Assembly: GCA_023398295.1 (NCBI GenBank)
Contig: JAEWSL010000046.1
Location: 1-44,552 of the forward strand
Origin: Elusimicrobiota bacterium
GTDB taxonomy: Bacteria; Elusimicrobiota; Elusimicrobia; Elusimicrobiales; Elusimicrobiaceae
Length of the DNA stretch: 44,552 nt
Reading direction: 5' to 3'
Below are positions 13,879-22,551 of this stretch, piece by piece (the stretch's first letter is position 1; every line of letters begins with the position of its first letter). The notes under the pieces are model-generated. The model did no database searches and was not told the DNA's origin. It was given only the letters and a program-made list of their open reading frames with translations. The translations under genes were made by a program, and so were the position numbers.

Positions 13879-16800
13879 ATGCCCAAAAAATATGATAAAT
13901 CTTTTATTAAAGCGATAAAAAATATTATAGGTCCCAAAGAAAAAAAAGAAACGCAGGAAGAGGCGGAAAACTCGGTCCTTAAATGCGCGGTGCAGATATT
14001 TTCAAAGATGAATACGCCGCACATTATTTTTGATTCCGAGCAAAAAATTCTATATATAAACCCTGCTTTTTTAAGCCTTATAGGCGCAAAGGAAACGCCT
14101 GTGAGCGTAAACGATTTGCTTTCCTCAAAAGATCAGAAAACATTTGCTAAGAAGACGGCGGAAGTTTTTTCTTTTGAAGAACCTTCTGCGTTTAGTTTGA
14201 CAGTGACCTTCGGCGGTTCGGTATGGCAGACTGAGGCCGACGCCGCTTTTCTTGCTTCCCGCGGCGGCGTCAAATACGCAGTTTTATGCGTGCGGGACAA
14301 TACGGAAAACGCCGAGCGCAAAAAACAGGAAGACCAAATTTTACGGGATAAAAACCTTTTGCAAAGCATTTTGGATTACGCTCCTTTCGGCATTTACACG
14401 CGCGGAGCAAAAGGCGGGGCTACCTTTTGGAACAAAAAGACTACCGAGATGCTTGAAGACACCGACGAAACCCTCATGACGCCCGGAGCGCATAGGAACC
14501 AAACTAAAGAAGAAATACAAAACTACATTGCGCGCGAGGAAGAAATTTTGCGCGAGGGCAAAGTCGCCGTCTACCCGCAGGAGTCTTATACAACCCGCGA
14601 AGGTCACAAGGTAATGCTGCATTTGACGAAAGTGCCTATCCCGGCCACGGGCAGCAATTCGGCCTGTGTGCTGACCATAGCGCAGGATATAACGGAACGG
14701 TATTTGCAGGAACAGGAAACGGCAAAGACGCAAAAACTTCTCCAGACTATTATAGATAACGCCCCCGTCGCAATATATGCAAGGGATTATGAGGGGCAGG
14801 TAATTTTTAGGAATAAAAGAAGCATAGAAATACACGGTCCTTACGACGGAGAACAAAACGAAACGTCCGAACAAAAAGAATTTTATAAAAAGCGCGATAA
14901 AGCTCTCTTTACCACCGGCAAACTGCTCGATTTGCCCGAGGAGGAGTATACCGTAGAAGGCAAAAAACGCATAATGCATTATATCAAAGTGCCCGTTTTT
15001 GACGCGGATAAGAAACCGCTTTTGGTCGTAACCATAGGCGAAGAAATAACCCAAACGAGGGAGAAAGAGCGCGAAATTGTCCGCAGCCAGAATTTTCTTC
15101 AGAAAGTTATTGATAAACTTCCCCTCGCCCTGTTTGCCAAAAAATATAGCGGGGAATATATCTTGTGGAACAAAAAGTGCGAGGATGTTTTTGGCAAGGA
15201 AGCCCAGGCGGTTATCGGCAAAACGCATCATCTGGACAATATAAATCCCGAACAGGAGGAATTTATCCGTCTTCAGGACCAAAAAGTTTTTGACGGCGGC
15301 AGGGAGGTGGATATTCCGCAGGAACTTATTTCAACCGCGGCCGAGGGCGCCAAAATTATGCACACGGTTAAAACGCCTCTTTTTAACGACGACGGCACGC
15401 CTAACTGCCTCCTGGGCATAAGCGAAGATATTACGGCTAAAACAAAAATGGAAAGGCAGGTTTATGAAACAAAAACAAAATACTCCCTTTTAATTGAAAA
15501 CAGCCGCGAAGGCATTTTGATTGTAGAGCAGGGCAACATCTCTTTTGCGAACCAAACTTTTCTTTCGGCCTTAGGTTACGAGGAGGAGGAGATTAAGAAA
15601 AAGACCTTTCTGTCTATTTGTGCGGCCGAGAGCCAGGCCCAAGCCAAAGAATTTTACGAAAAAGTGCTTAACGGCAGCGCGTCGCACGATTTTGCTTTGA
15701 TAAAGATGCGCAATAAAAACGCCGAGGAAATTGTTGAGTTTGAAATTTCAAGCGCGGTTTCAAAATATTTGGGCAAGAAGATTTTAATTCTTTTCCTGCG
15801 CAATATTACCAAAGAGCGCGCGCAGGCGCAGGCGGTCAAAACCAAAGAGGATAAATTTCGCGAAGTTTTTGAAACGGCTAATAAACCTTTTGTTTTGCTG
15901 CAAAACAACGGCTATATTTACGATATGAACCGCGCCGCGCGCGACCTGCTGGGTTTTACGGCTGAGGACAAGGGGTTTTACGGCAGTCTTTACGTGAAAC
16001 CGGGGCTGCCTCTTAAAGCGCTTAAAGCTTTGGACGGCTTAAAAAGCAGTCTTTTTGACGCGGTTGTGGATTTTGATAAATTGGGCGCAAAATTTCCGCG
16101 TATAATAAAGAGGGGCGTTTTGAACCTGACGGTTATGATGACGCCCGTCAACCGCAGGCATCTGCCGAGCGGCAAGCTTTCGGCGGATTTCCTTTTGGAA
16201 CTTGCCCTTAAACCTGAGGACGGCCCTTTGCCGGAGGAGGCAAAAACTCTCAGTCCGGATATTTTATTTTATCAGGACGCCGTGCTCCTGTGTTCGCGGG
16301 AGGGCATTATTCTTAAGGCCAACGCCGAGGCGGCGAATCTGCTGGGGACGGAGTCTTCCGATTCCTTAAAGGGCAAAGATATAACGGTTTTCTTTTCGGA
16401 GAATGACAAGCCTTCTCTTAAATCCGACATTGCGGAAGTTTATTCCCAAAGCATGGTTAAAAGCAGAAGTTATTATATTAAAATTAAGACGGCCCTTATT
16501 CCCGTTGAAGCCAGCGCGGTGCTGGCAAAAAACAATAATTTTCTTTTGTCCTTAAGAAATAATGCCGCCAAAAAGCAGCTTATAGACACCCTCAGGGAGC
16601 GCAGCGAGTATTTGCAGGCGATGGCCCACGTTGTAGACGGCGCTTTGTTTGAGTGCGATATACAAAACGGGGAGTTCTCCGCCTTTGATAAAGTCAACGC
16701 CGAAGCCTGCCGCATGAGCGGGCTCAGCGGCAGGGAGCTGCATACATTATCGCTTTCCGATATTTTGGACCCGGCCAAAAAAGAGAAAAACAAAGTGCAG

Positions 16801-18237
16801 ATTTATCTTTCTTCAAAAATAGAACAGTTGAAAAAAGAGGGCACTATTTCTTTTGAAGCGCGCGTGAGTTTTTACGAAAAGACGGTAACGGCTCTTATAA
16901 GGATAAGCAGTTTCTCCCTGCTGGGCAGATCCCGCGCGATAATAATAATGAGGGATCTCAGCAAAGAGCGCGTTTTGGAAAGCGAGCTTAATCAGAAAAT
17001 GAAAGAGCTAAACGGCATACGCGAAGGTATGAACGGCCTTTATCTTAAGGTAAACGGCAAAGGCGTGATAGAGGAATACCAAACTAACGACATGACGTTT
17101 AACATTGCGGTTTTCCCGTCGGACTTTTTGGGCAAAAGCCCTTATAAATATCTGAGCAAAGAAATGGCCGACAGCGTCCTTGAAAGTCTGCGCCGCGCCA
17201 TTGAAACAAACACGCCGGTGCATACCAATTTTTCCATGCAGTACGGCACGGAGCATCGCTTCTACGAAGCTTTCATCTCGCCGCTTGCGGAGGAAGGCAA
17301 GGCCGCGGTGCTAGTCAACGGTATAGAAAATAAGCGCGGGCTTGAAAACCGCGTAAGGGATCTCTACGCGATATCGGCCCGCAGGGAAGGCGGCTTTGTG
17401 CGCACGATGAATGATATCCTTGAGTTTGGCAAACAGATATTCAGCGCGCAGGTGGGCGCGGTCTGCCATTTCAAAGGGCCTGACAGTCAAAACATTATCG
17501 TAAACTATGCGACGGCCAACGCGCTGGATATTATAAAAGGCGTTGTTGTTCCCGTGGGGGACTGCCTTGCCCCGATACTAAAGGGGGAGGTCTGCTCCTA
17601 TGAAAGCACTAAGGAACTAGTCTGCCAAAACTGCCTCCACAGAAAGTTTGACGTTTCTTCCCTGATAGCGGCGCCGCTTATGATAAACGGTGCGGTGGAA
17701 GGGCTTATATGCTTTATGACTATGGGGAAAGGCAAAATGCTTATATCCCAGGAAGACAGAAACTTTATAAGCTTTATAGGCTCTTTGTTAAGCAGCGCGC
17801 TTGAGGTTCGCCAGGCGAAGAAGGCGGTGGATAATTCCCTCGCCGCGATAAGAAAGATGATTTCCACCCTGGACAGCCCCGCTATGATAACCGACAATCA
17901 GCTGCGCATAAAGAATATTAACGACGTTATGCGTCATTTGTGCGGCGTCTTTGATATGTACGAGGTTGAAGACAGGAATATCTTTGCCAAATTTTCTTTT
18001 GACAGCGGCAAGGTTGAAAAAGAATTTAAGCAGGCTTACGCGACTTCAAAAGGCGGCGTGTTTGATTTCAATTTTGAAATCATTTTATCCAACCGCCACA
18101 CTTTGGAACTTGCCTGGCACATCGTGGAATTGCGCGACGGCCACGGGCGCGTGAAAGGGTTTTTGTTCGTCAGCGAAAGCATTAAAGATTTGGTACAAGT
18201 CAGGAGTCTTATCAACGGCCCTTCGCGTCATATATAA
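13879..18237 (+). CDS. Giant multi-PAS/GAF sensory protein with no output domain
   Basis: 1452 residues from ATG 13879, which has GGAGG at 13863-13867; an in-frame TTG at 13855 lies upstream of that site. There is no signal peptide or membrane helix, so it is cytoplasmic. I count about ten PAS domains starting near residues 43, 161, 288, 408, 536, 660, 796, 912, 1044 and 1325, and one GAF domain at about 1160-1311. PAS 2-4 are clearly tandem copies (LQSILDYAPFGIY, LQTIIDNAPVAIY, LQKVIDKLPLALF). The chain ends soon after the last PAS; there is no histidine-kinase H/N/G box, GGDEF, EAL, HTH or PP2C motif. The GAF carries Cys1229, Cys1239, Cys1249 and Cys1252. Presumably it signals through a separate partner not in this window. 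Confidence 0.9.
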   Translation: MPKKYDKSFIKAIKNIIGPKEKKETQEEAENSVLKCAVQIFSKMNTPHIIFDSEQKILYINPAFLSLIGAKETPVSVNDLLSSKDQKTFAKKTAEVFSFEEPSAFSLTVTFGGSVWQTEADAAFLASRGGVKYAVLCVRDNTENAERKKQEDQILRDKNLLQSILDYAPFGIYTRGAKGGATFWNKKTTEMLEDTDETLMTPGAHRNQTKEEIQNYIAREEEILREGKVAVYPQESYTTREGHKVMLHLTKVPIPATGSNSACVLTIAQDITERYLQEQETAKTQKLLQTIIDNAPVAIYARDYEGQVIFRNKRSIEIHGPYDGEQNETSEQKEFYKKRDKALFTTGKLLDLPEEEYTVEGKKRIMHYIKVPVFDADKKPLLVVTIGEEITQTREKEREIVRSQNFLQKVIDKLPLALFAKKYSGEYILWNKKCEDVFGKEAQAVIGKTHHLDNINPEQEEFIRLQDQKVFDGGREVDIPQELISTAAEGAKIMHTVKTPLFNDDGTPNCLLGISEDITAKTKMERQVYETKTKYSLLIENSREGILIVEQGNISFANQTFLSALGYEEEEIKKKTFLSICAAESQAQAKEFYEKVLNGSASHDFALIKMRNKNAEEIVEFEISSAVSKYLGKKILILFLRNITKERAQAQAVKTKEDKFREVFETANKPFVLLQNNGYIYDMNRAARDLLGFTAEDKGFYGSLYVKPGLPLKALKALDGLKSSLFDAVVDFDKLGAKFPRIIKRGVLNLTVMMTPVNRRHLPSGKLSADFLLELALKPEDGPLPEEAKTLSPDILFYQDAVLLCSREGIILKANAEAANLLGTESSDSLKGKDITVFFSENDKPSLKSDIAEVYSQSMVKSRSYYIKIKTALIPVEASAVLAKNNNFLLSLRNNAAKKQLIDTLRERSEYLQAMAHVVDGALFECDIQNGEFSAFDKVNAEACRMSGLSGRELHTLSLSDILDPAKKEKNKVQIYLSSKIEQLKKEGTISFEARVSFYEKTVTALIRISSFSLLGRSRAIIIMRDLSKERVLESELNQKMKELNGIREGMNGLYLKVNGKGVIEEYQTNDMTFNIAVFPSDFLGKSPYKYLSKEMADSVLESLRRAIETNTPVHTNFSMQYGTEHRFYEAFISPLAEEGKAAVLVNGIENKRGLENRVRDLYAISARREGGFVRTMNDILEFGKQIFSAQVGAVCHFKGPDSQNIIVNYATANALDIIKGVVVPVGDCLAPILKGEVCSYESTKELVCQNCLHRKFDVSSLIAAPLMINGAVEGLICFMTMGKGKMLISQEDRNFISFIGSLLSSALEVRQAKKAVDNSLAAIRKMISTLDSPAMITDNQLRIKNINDVMRHLCGVFDMYEVEDRNIFAKFSFDSGKVEKEFKQAYATSKGGVFDFNFEIILSNRHTLELAWHIVELRDGHGRVKGFLFVSESIKDLVQVRSLINGPSRHI

Positions 18238-18286
18238 TACGAGGGCTGTTTACGGCTGCGGGAATGTCCTTAAAGTTTATTCATTC

Positions 18287-18315
18287 TTGACTTTGGGCGC
18301 GTGAGTGTGTATTAT
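18287..18315 (+). promoter_or_regulatory. Promoter of the orphan secreted-protein gene
   Basis: TTGACT (18287-18292), 17-nt spacer, TATTAT (18310-18315): near-consensus sigma-70. The leader of about 55 nt contains a small hairpin and an AGGGGG site before the ATG at 18377. Confidence 0.7.
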
Positions 18316-18376
18316 ATACTATAAGCATTTGGGCATGCTGTAATTTTGCACAGCGACCTTTATAGGGGGCTCCGTT

Positions 18377-19579
18377 ATGAAAAAAATTTTATTTACAGCG
18401 TTTGCGCTTTTGGCCTTTTCCCTGGCAAACGCAGACGAGTTTACGATAAGCACCGTAATCAGCAATCCTTCTTCCGTGTTTGATAATCTTGTCGTTACTG
18501 GGACACAAAAAATCGGCCTGGGGGAAGACGTTTCGGTGCAAATAGGAGCGGTTGACGCAGATGGCGGCGACTCTATTTTTCAAAAGCAAATAGTGCGCAC
18601 TTACAAGAAAATGCGCTTTGCCACCGACGATGAAGACAGCGCGGCAATCACTGTTGTCGCAAAAGACGGCACTTATGTGACGGGAGGTATTTTGGGTGCG
18701 CAGGAAGGAATTTATGCCTACTCCGGCGGCGATGTTTTTATAAATACCGGCGAGCAGGAGTCCGTGAACATAGGCCTTCAAGCTGATTATTTATACGCTT
18801 CAGGGGCCTTTTTTAACACGGATTTTTCGGTTACCTCTGTAAGGACTATAAACCTTAAATTTTTCAACAGCAGCGGGCAGGAGATTGCTTTGGGAGCTCC
18901 TTATGATATTATAAATAATGGCTCTATATATTGGCATCATCCCGATTCAGCGGCTACTTTAGCATCAAGAACAGGTACGGCAACTGTTTTGACCGGCTGG
19001 CATAAGTCAACCGACGGGGCTATTATAAGTGGTTCTGCAGAGAGTAACAAGCGTACCTCGCAATCTGGTACAATGACAGAAACGCTTCCGTATTCCGTCA
19101 GCCGCGTGCGGATAGAACCTTTTTGCCAGAAGACAAATAGTTCAGATCCCAATACTGCCTGCCAGCCTCGCTTTGAAATTTCAAACGAAGATGGTTTTAC
19201 CGGGGATGCGACTGCGTCCGCCATTTCTACTTTGAGCGATTGTAACTTGTCTAATAAAACTCTTGAGCAATTTGCAAAGGAAAATTGCGCGGGGAATGGG
19301 GATTTTAAGTGTTATTTGCCTCCGGTTCCCAGCGCCCCTTCTACTAACTTTACCTGTGAGAAGTCCAAGAGGACGGATTCCGGTTTATATTGCCTCTATC
19401 ACCGGGAGCTTCCAGTATCTTACACCATCTTTAGCTGCACAGGTGAGCCCTCTCTAAGAAGTTATGACTACGAAACTTATTACAGAGATAAACTTGAAAG
19501 CGTTAACATGCAGCTGGAGCCGATAAGTAACGCCGGCACAACCCAAAATTTGAGATTTGTAACTTTCAGATTAGAGTAG
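18377..19579 (+). CDS. Orphan secreted protein, cysteine-rich C-terminal half
   Basis: 400 residues. A clear signal peptide (MKKILFTAFALLAFSLANA) is followed by a Ser/Thr/Gly-rich, beta-like region and then a C-terminal part holding eight cysteines (EPFCQ, TACQP, SDCNL, ENCAG, FKCYL, FTCEK, LYCLY, FSCTG). An even number suggests disulfides and an extracellular or periplasmic location. I recognise no domain. It has its own good promoter and is followed 15 nt later by a FKBP prolyl isomerase gene, so the two are probably co-transcribed. A cell-surface or adhesin-like role is only a guess. Confidence 0.8.
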   Translation: MKKILFTAFALLAFSLANADEFTISTVISNPSSVFDNLVVTGTQKIGLGEDVSVQIGAVDADGGDSIFQKQIVRTYKKMRFATDDEDSAAITVVAKDGTYVTGGILGAQEGIYAYSGGDVFINTGEQESVNIGLQADYLYASGAFFNTDFSVTSVRTINLKFFNSSGQEIALGAPYDIINNGSIYWHHPDSAATLASRTGTATVLTGWHKSTDGAIISGSAESNKRTSQSGTMTETLPYSVSRVRIEPFCQKTNSSDPNTACQPRFEISNEDGFTGDATASAISTLSDCNLSNKTLEQFAKENCAGNGDFKCYLPPVPSAPSTNFTCEKSKRTDSGLYCLYHRELPVSYTIFSCTGEPSLRSYDYETYYRDKLESVNMQLEPISNAGTTQNLRFVTFRLE

Positions 19580-19594
19580 TAAAACGGAGAAAGT

Positions 19595-20011
19595 ATGATT
19601 AAAGCAGGTTCTAAAGTGGCAATAAACTATACTCTTACGGTTGACGGGCGTATAACTGATACCTCTCGCGGCCGCGGCCCGTTGGAGTACGAGCAGGGCG
19701 CGGGCCAAATAATACCTGGGTTGGAACAAGCTCTTTTAGGGCTTAAAGAAGGGGATAAAAAATCCGTTGACGTAAAAGCGGATTTGGCTTACGGCCCCTA
19801 CAAACAAGAAGCTCTCAGAAAAATCCCCGTTACCTCCATTGAAAACGCGGATAAACTTAAGGTGGGAGACGTAGTCGGGGCGAACTCGGGCGGGCACTCT
19901 TTCAAGGCTGTTATAAGCAAGATAGAAAACGGCGAAGTGGAATTGGATTTTAATCACCCTCTGGCCGGTAAGGACCTGCATTTTGAGGTTGAAATAATCT
20001 CCGTAAAATAA
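19595..20011 (+). CDS. FKBP-type peptidyl-prolyl isomerase, SlyD-like
   Basis: 138 residues, no signal peptide, so a cytoplasmic folding helper. The FKBP core is MIKAGSKVAINYTLTVDG, EYEQGAGQIIPGLEQALLGLKEGDKKSV and the SlyD-type insert-in-flap region ending DFNHPLAGKDLHFEVEI. The His/Cys-rich nickel-binding tail of E. coli SlyD is absent, as in many short SlyD proteins. CGGAGA precedes the ATG. It is probably in an operon with the orphan secreted protein and is followed by two terminators. Confidence 0.9.
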   Translation: MIKAGSKVAINYTLTVDGRITDTSRGRGPLEYEQGAGQIIPGLEQALLGLKEGDKKSVDVKADLAYGPYKQEALRKIPVTSIENADKLKVGDVVGANSGGHSFKAVISKIENGEVELDFNHPLAGKDLHFEVEIISVK

Positions 20012-20069
20012 CCGCTTCAGAGAGGCGGCGTTTTATTTTGTCGGCGCGGTTTAAGCCGCGCCGATTTTT
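20012..20069 (+). terminator. Tandem terminators after the FKBP gene
   Basis: Two consecutive hairpins. The first, 20012-20017 with 20023-20028, has a short T run. The second, 20041-20049 with 20056-20064 (9 bp GC-rich), is followed by TTTTTA. The second is the stronger. Confidence 0.85.
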
Positions 20070-20101
20070 ATGTCGGGGCGCGGCGGCGTTAGGGCGGCGC
20101 G

Positions 20102-20130
20102 TTGTCAGTTGACGTTAAAATTGCTAAAAT
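20102..20130 (+). promoter_or_regulatory. Promoter of tRNA-Thr
   Basis: TTGTCA (20102-20107), 17-nt spacer, TAAAAT (20125-20130) with extended TGC. The predicted start is about 12 nt before the mature tRNA. Confidence 0.75.
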
Positions 20131-20148
20131 ATAAACATTGCCGTAGAT

Positions 20149-20221
20149 GCCGAGATAGCTCAGCTGGTAGAGCAACCGCTTCGTAAGCGGTAGGTCGTGG
20201 GTTCGAATCCCATTCTCGGCT
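20149..20221 (+). tRNA. tRNA-Thr (anticodon CGT)
   Basis: A complete 73-nt cloverleaf: acceptor GCCGAGA with TCTCGGC, D stem GCTC/GAGC, anticodon stem ACCGC/GCGGT around loop TTCGTAA (anticodon CGT, reads ACG), T arm with TTCGAAT. CCA is not encoded. It lies 50 nt before the first Wzy-like gene and may be co-transcribed with it. Confidence 0.96.
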
Positions 20222-20271
20222 TATCTTATTTGCCGCGCGGGACGGTTTTGGCGGGTACGGGAACGGTAAAT

Positions 20272-22551
20272 ATGGCGCGCGTTAAAATGCAGGGAAATAA
20301 AATCGCCGCAAAAGCCGCGGGAACGACGGAAGCAAGCGTCGGCGCGTGTTCCTTTTTTGATAAACTTATTTTGCATTGGCTGGGCATAAGCGGCGTTGTT
20401 ATCGCCTGCGGGCTTTGTCTGCAGACGCAGGACTCGGCCCAAATAAAAATAACAAGTTTTTACGTTTCGGTTTTAGGTTTGTTTGCGCTTTGGGTATCCT
20501 CGCTTATTTACGAACGCAGAAATATTTTTACCGTTAAAAATTTAATCACGCTCCTTCCTTTTATTTTATATTTCGCTTACGCCGTTTTTTCTTATTTTGC
20601 TTTTCCTTACAAACTTGCCCGTCTTGAACTCTTTGCCCGCTTTTGCGGATACAGTTTTATTTTTCTGGTTTTGGCCTTTCGCGGCTCGGCGGATTTTTTG
20701 GCTGGTTTACTCAAATATATAATAGGGATATGCTGGGTTGTTTTTGCCTACGGCGCTTTGCAGGTGATAAATAATTATATTGTAAAAGGGGCGGATTTTT
20801 TATTTTGGACGGATTTCTTCGCCCGCCGCGTATTTTCCACCATAGCAAACCCTAATTTCTTTGGCAATTTCTGCGCTTTCGGGCTTATGTTTTGCTTTGC
20901 CTCATATTTATATACGCGCAAAAAATCGCTGTTGATTTTAATGGGGCTTGGCCTTGTTGATATATTTTTTACGGAGAGCAAAGGCTCCTGGCTTGCGCTT
21001 GCTTTGGGAACGCTTGTTTTTGCCGCGCTTTACGCAAATTTCTTTTCGGCTTTTTATAACAAACATAAATTTAAGTTTAACTCCCTTGCGCTTTTAGGCC
21101 TGCTTGCCGTCAGTTTGCTTGTCGGCTATTTTGCGCTTAACAGGTGGCAGTCGGTAAATTTCCGTTTGTCAACGTGGCGCTCAACGTTTGAGATGGCGCA
21201 GGCAAAACCGCTTGTCGGCACGGGCATAGGCTCTTTTGCCGCAGTATATCCTTCTTATAAACGGCCCGAGATTTTTTATATGGAGGGTATCCACAACGCC
21301 GAAACGCGCCACGCCGAAAACTATTATCTTGAACAGTGGGCAATCTTGGGGACTTTGGGTTTTGGCATTTATCTGCTGGCGTTCTTTTATATGCTGGGCG
21401 CTGCGCGCCGTAAGTTTAAGCAGATAAACTTATCGGCGCAGGGGCAGGAACGTCAAAGAAATTTTCTGCTGCTTGCTTTTGCCTGCGCTGCCGCCGTGAT
21501 TTACATACATAACTTTGTGGACGTTAGCATTTATTTTGTTTCAACAAGCTATTTTCTTACCCTATTTAACGGCGCGTTGTTTGCTTTGTGCTTAGGCCCG
21601 CTTGAGAGCAAAATAAAGCCTTATCCGCCAGCGGCCGCCGCGCCCGGAAACAATTTTATTTTTTATCTCTTTGCCGTCTTGTGCGCGGCGGTTTTGCTCT
21701 TTATCGCGGGCTCGGCCTTAAAAGATTTTGCGTTAATTACGGCCGGCGCGCGGAAGAGAATCATTGTTTATATTATTTATTGGCTTTCGGTCATAGCGGT
21801 AAGCGCGGGCATTTTTTGGGCGTTTGCAAAAGTTATATTTAAGACAAAAAGTTTTGCCGTCGCTTTGCTTTGCGTTTTTTGCGGCGCTCTTATGCTTTTG
21901 CCGCTGCGCCTTACCAAGGCGGAATATTTTTTGGCTTTAGCCGGCTATTTTGCCGATAAAGATAAGGATAAAGCCCTGCTTGCCTACACGCGCGCCATAG
22001 AGTTTGCGCCTTTTATAAGCCAGTACTATAATTTCAGGGGGCTGGTCCTATCCTCCCGTCTGGACACGGCAAGAACTTACCAGCCTAAAATAGGCGACTC
22101 CCGGGCTGCCCTTATGAATGATTTTGACCGCGCGCTTAGGGATTTTAATAAAGCAAATTACCTTACGCCAAACGATGTTCTGATAAATTATAATTTGGGC
22201 GTTTTGCATTATGCTTACGCTCTAAAACCTTTCCATGACGAAGCGGCGCGGGAGCGTCTTTTCGGCGCGGCCGAAGCTTATTATAGAAAAGCTCTTTTGC
22301 TGGATCCCGTTTATGATAACACTTATTTCCAGCTGACTAACATAGCCCTCCAAAGGAAAGATTATAAAGCGGCTTTTTATTGGCTTGAAAAATATCGCGC
22401 AGCGCCGCGCGGCGTTATAAACGAAGAGTATTTATCCCGCCATAAAAACAACGAGAAAGCAAGCGGCCACTATTTTGACCTGGCCGAAATTCTGCCGCCG
22501 GGGGATAAGGAAGAAATTATCCGCCGCGTGCAGACGGAGCGCGCTTTATGA
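20272..22551 (+). CDS. Wzy/WaaL-like O-antigen ligase-superfamily membrane protein with TPR tail (first copy)
   Basis: 759 residues from ATG 20272 (MARVKMQG), the first ATG clear of the tRNA; the Shine-Dalgarno is weak, and ATG 20287 is an alternative. About twelve membrane helices span roughly 30-560. The superfamily core is seen in NPNFFGNFCAFGLM, FTESKGSWLALALG and, in the large periplasmic loop, RLSTWRSTFEMAQAKPLVGTG with HAENYYLEQWAILGTLGFG, the arginine and histidine positions expected of lipid-linked glycan transfer. The last 170 residues look like TPR repeats (NYNLGVLHYAY, AYYRKALLLDPVYD). Such proteins polymerise or ligate lipid-linked glycans, or glycosylate pilins (PglL/TfpO type). 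Which applies cannot be read here. It overlaps the next gene by 4 nt (ATGA). Confidence 0.8.
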   Translation: MARVKMQGNKIAAKAAGTTEASVGACSFFDKLILHWLGISGVVIACGLCLQTQDSAQIKITSFYVSVLGLFALWVSSLIYERRNIFTVKNLITLLPFILYFAYAVFSYFAFPYKLARLELFARFCGYSFIFLVLAFRGSADFLAGLLKYIIGICWVVFAYGALQVINNYIVKGADFLFWTDFFARRVFSTIANPNFFGNFCAFGLMFCFASYLYTRKKSLLILMGLGLVDIFFTESKGSWLALALGTLVFAALYANFFSAFYNKHKFKFNSLALLGLLAVSLLVGYFALNRWQSVNFRLSTWRSTFEMAQAKPLVGTGIGSFAAVYPSYKRPEIFYMEGIHNAETRHAENYYLEQWAILGTLGFGIYLLAFFYMLGAARRKFKQINLSAQGQERQRNFLLLAFACAAAVIYIHNFVDVSIYFVSTSYFLTLFNGALFALCLGPLESKIKPYPPAAAAPGNNFIFYLFAVLCAAVLLFIAGSALKDFALITAGARKRIIVYIIYWLSVIAVSAGIFWAFAKVIFKTKSFAVALLCVFCGALMLLPLRLTKAEYFLALAGYFADKDKDKALLAYTRAIEFAPFISQYYNFRGLVLSSRLDTARTYQPKIGDSRAALMNDFDRALRDFNKANYLTPNDVLINYNLGVLHYAYALKPFHDEAARERLFGAAEAYYRKALLLDPVYDNTYFQLTNIALQRKDYKAAFYWLEKYRAAPRGVINEEYLSRHKNNEKASGHYFDLAEILPPGDKEEIIRRVQTERAL

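Noticed and set aside
14341..15282. 313-codon minus-strand frame opposite the PAS protein
   Set aside because: Antisense to tandem PAS repeats with clear protein signatures; no initiation signals or recognisable domains.
13875..18237. Histidine kinase assignment for the PAS/GAF protein
   Set aside because: No H-box, N-box or glycine-rich ATP-binding motifs; the chain ends about 10 residues after the last PAS domain.
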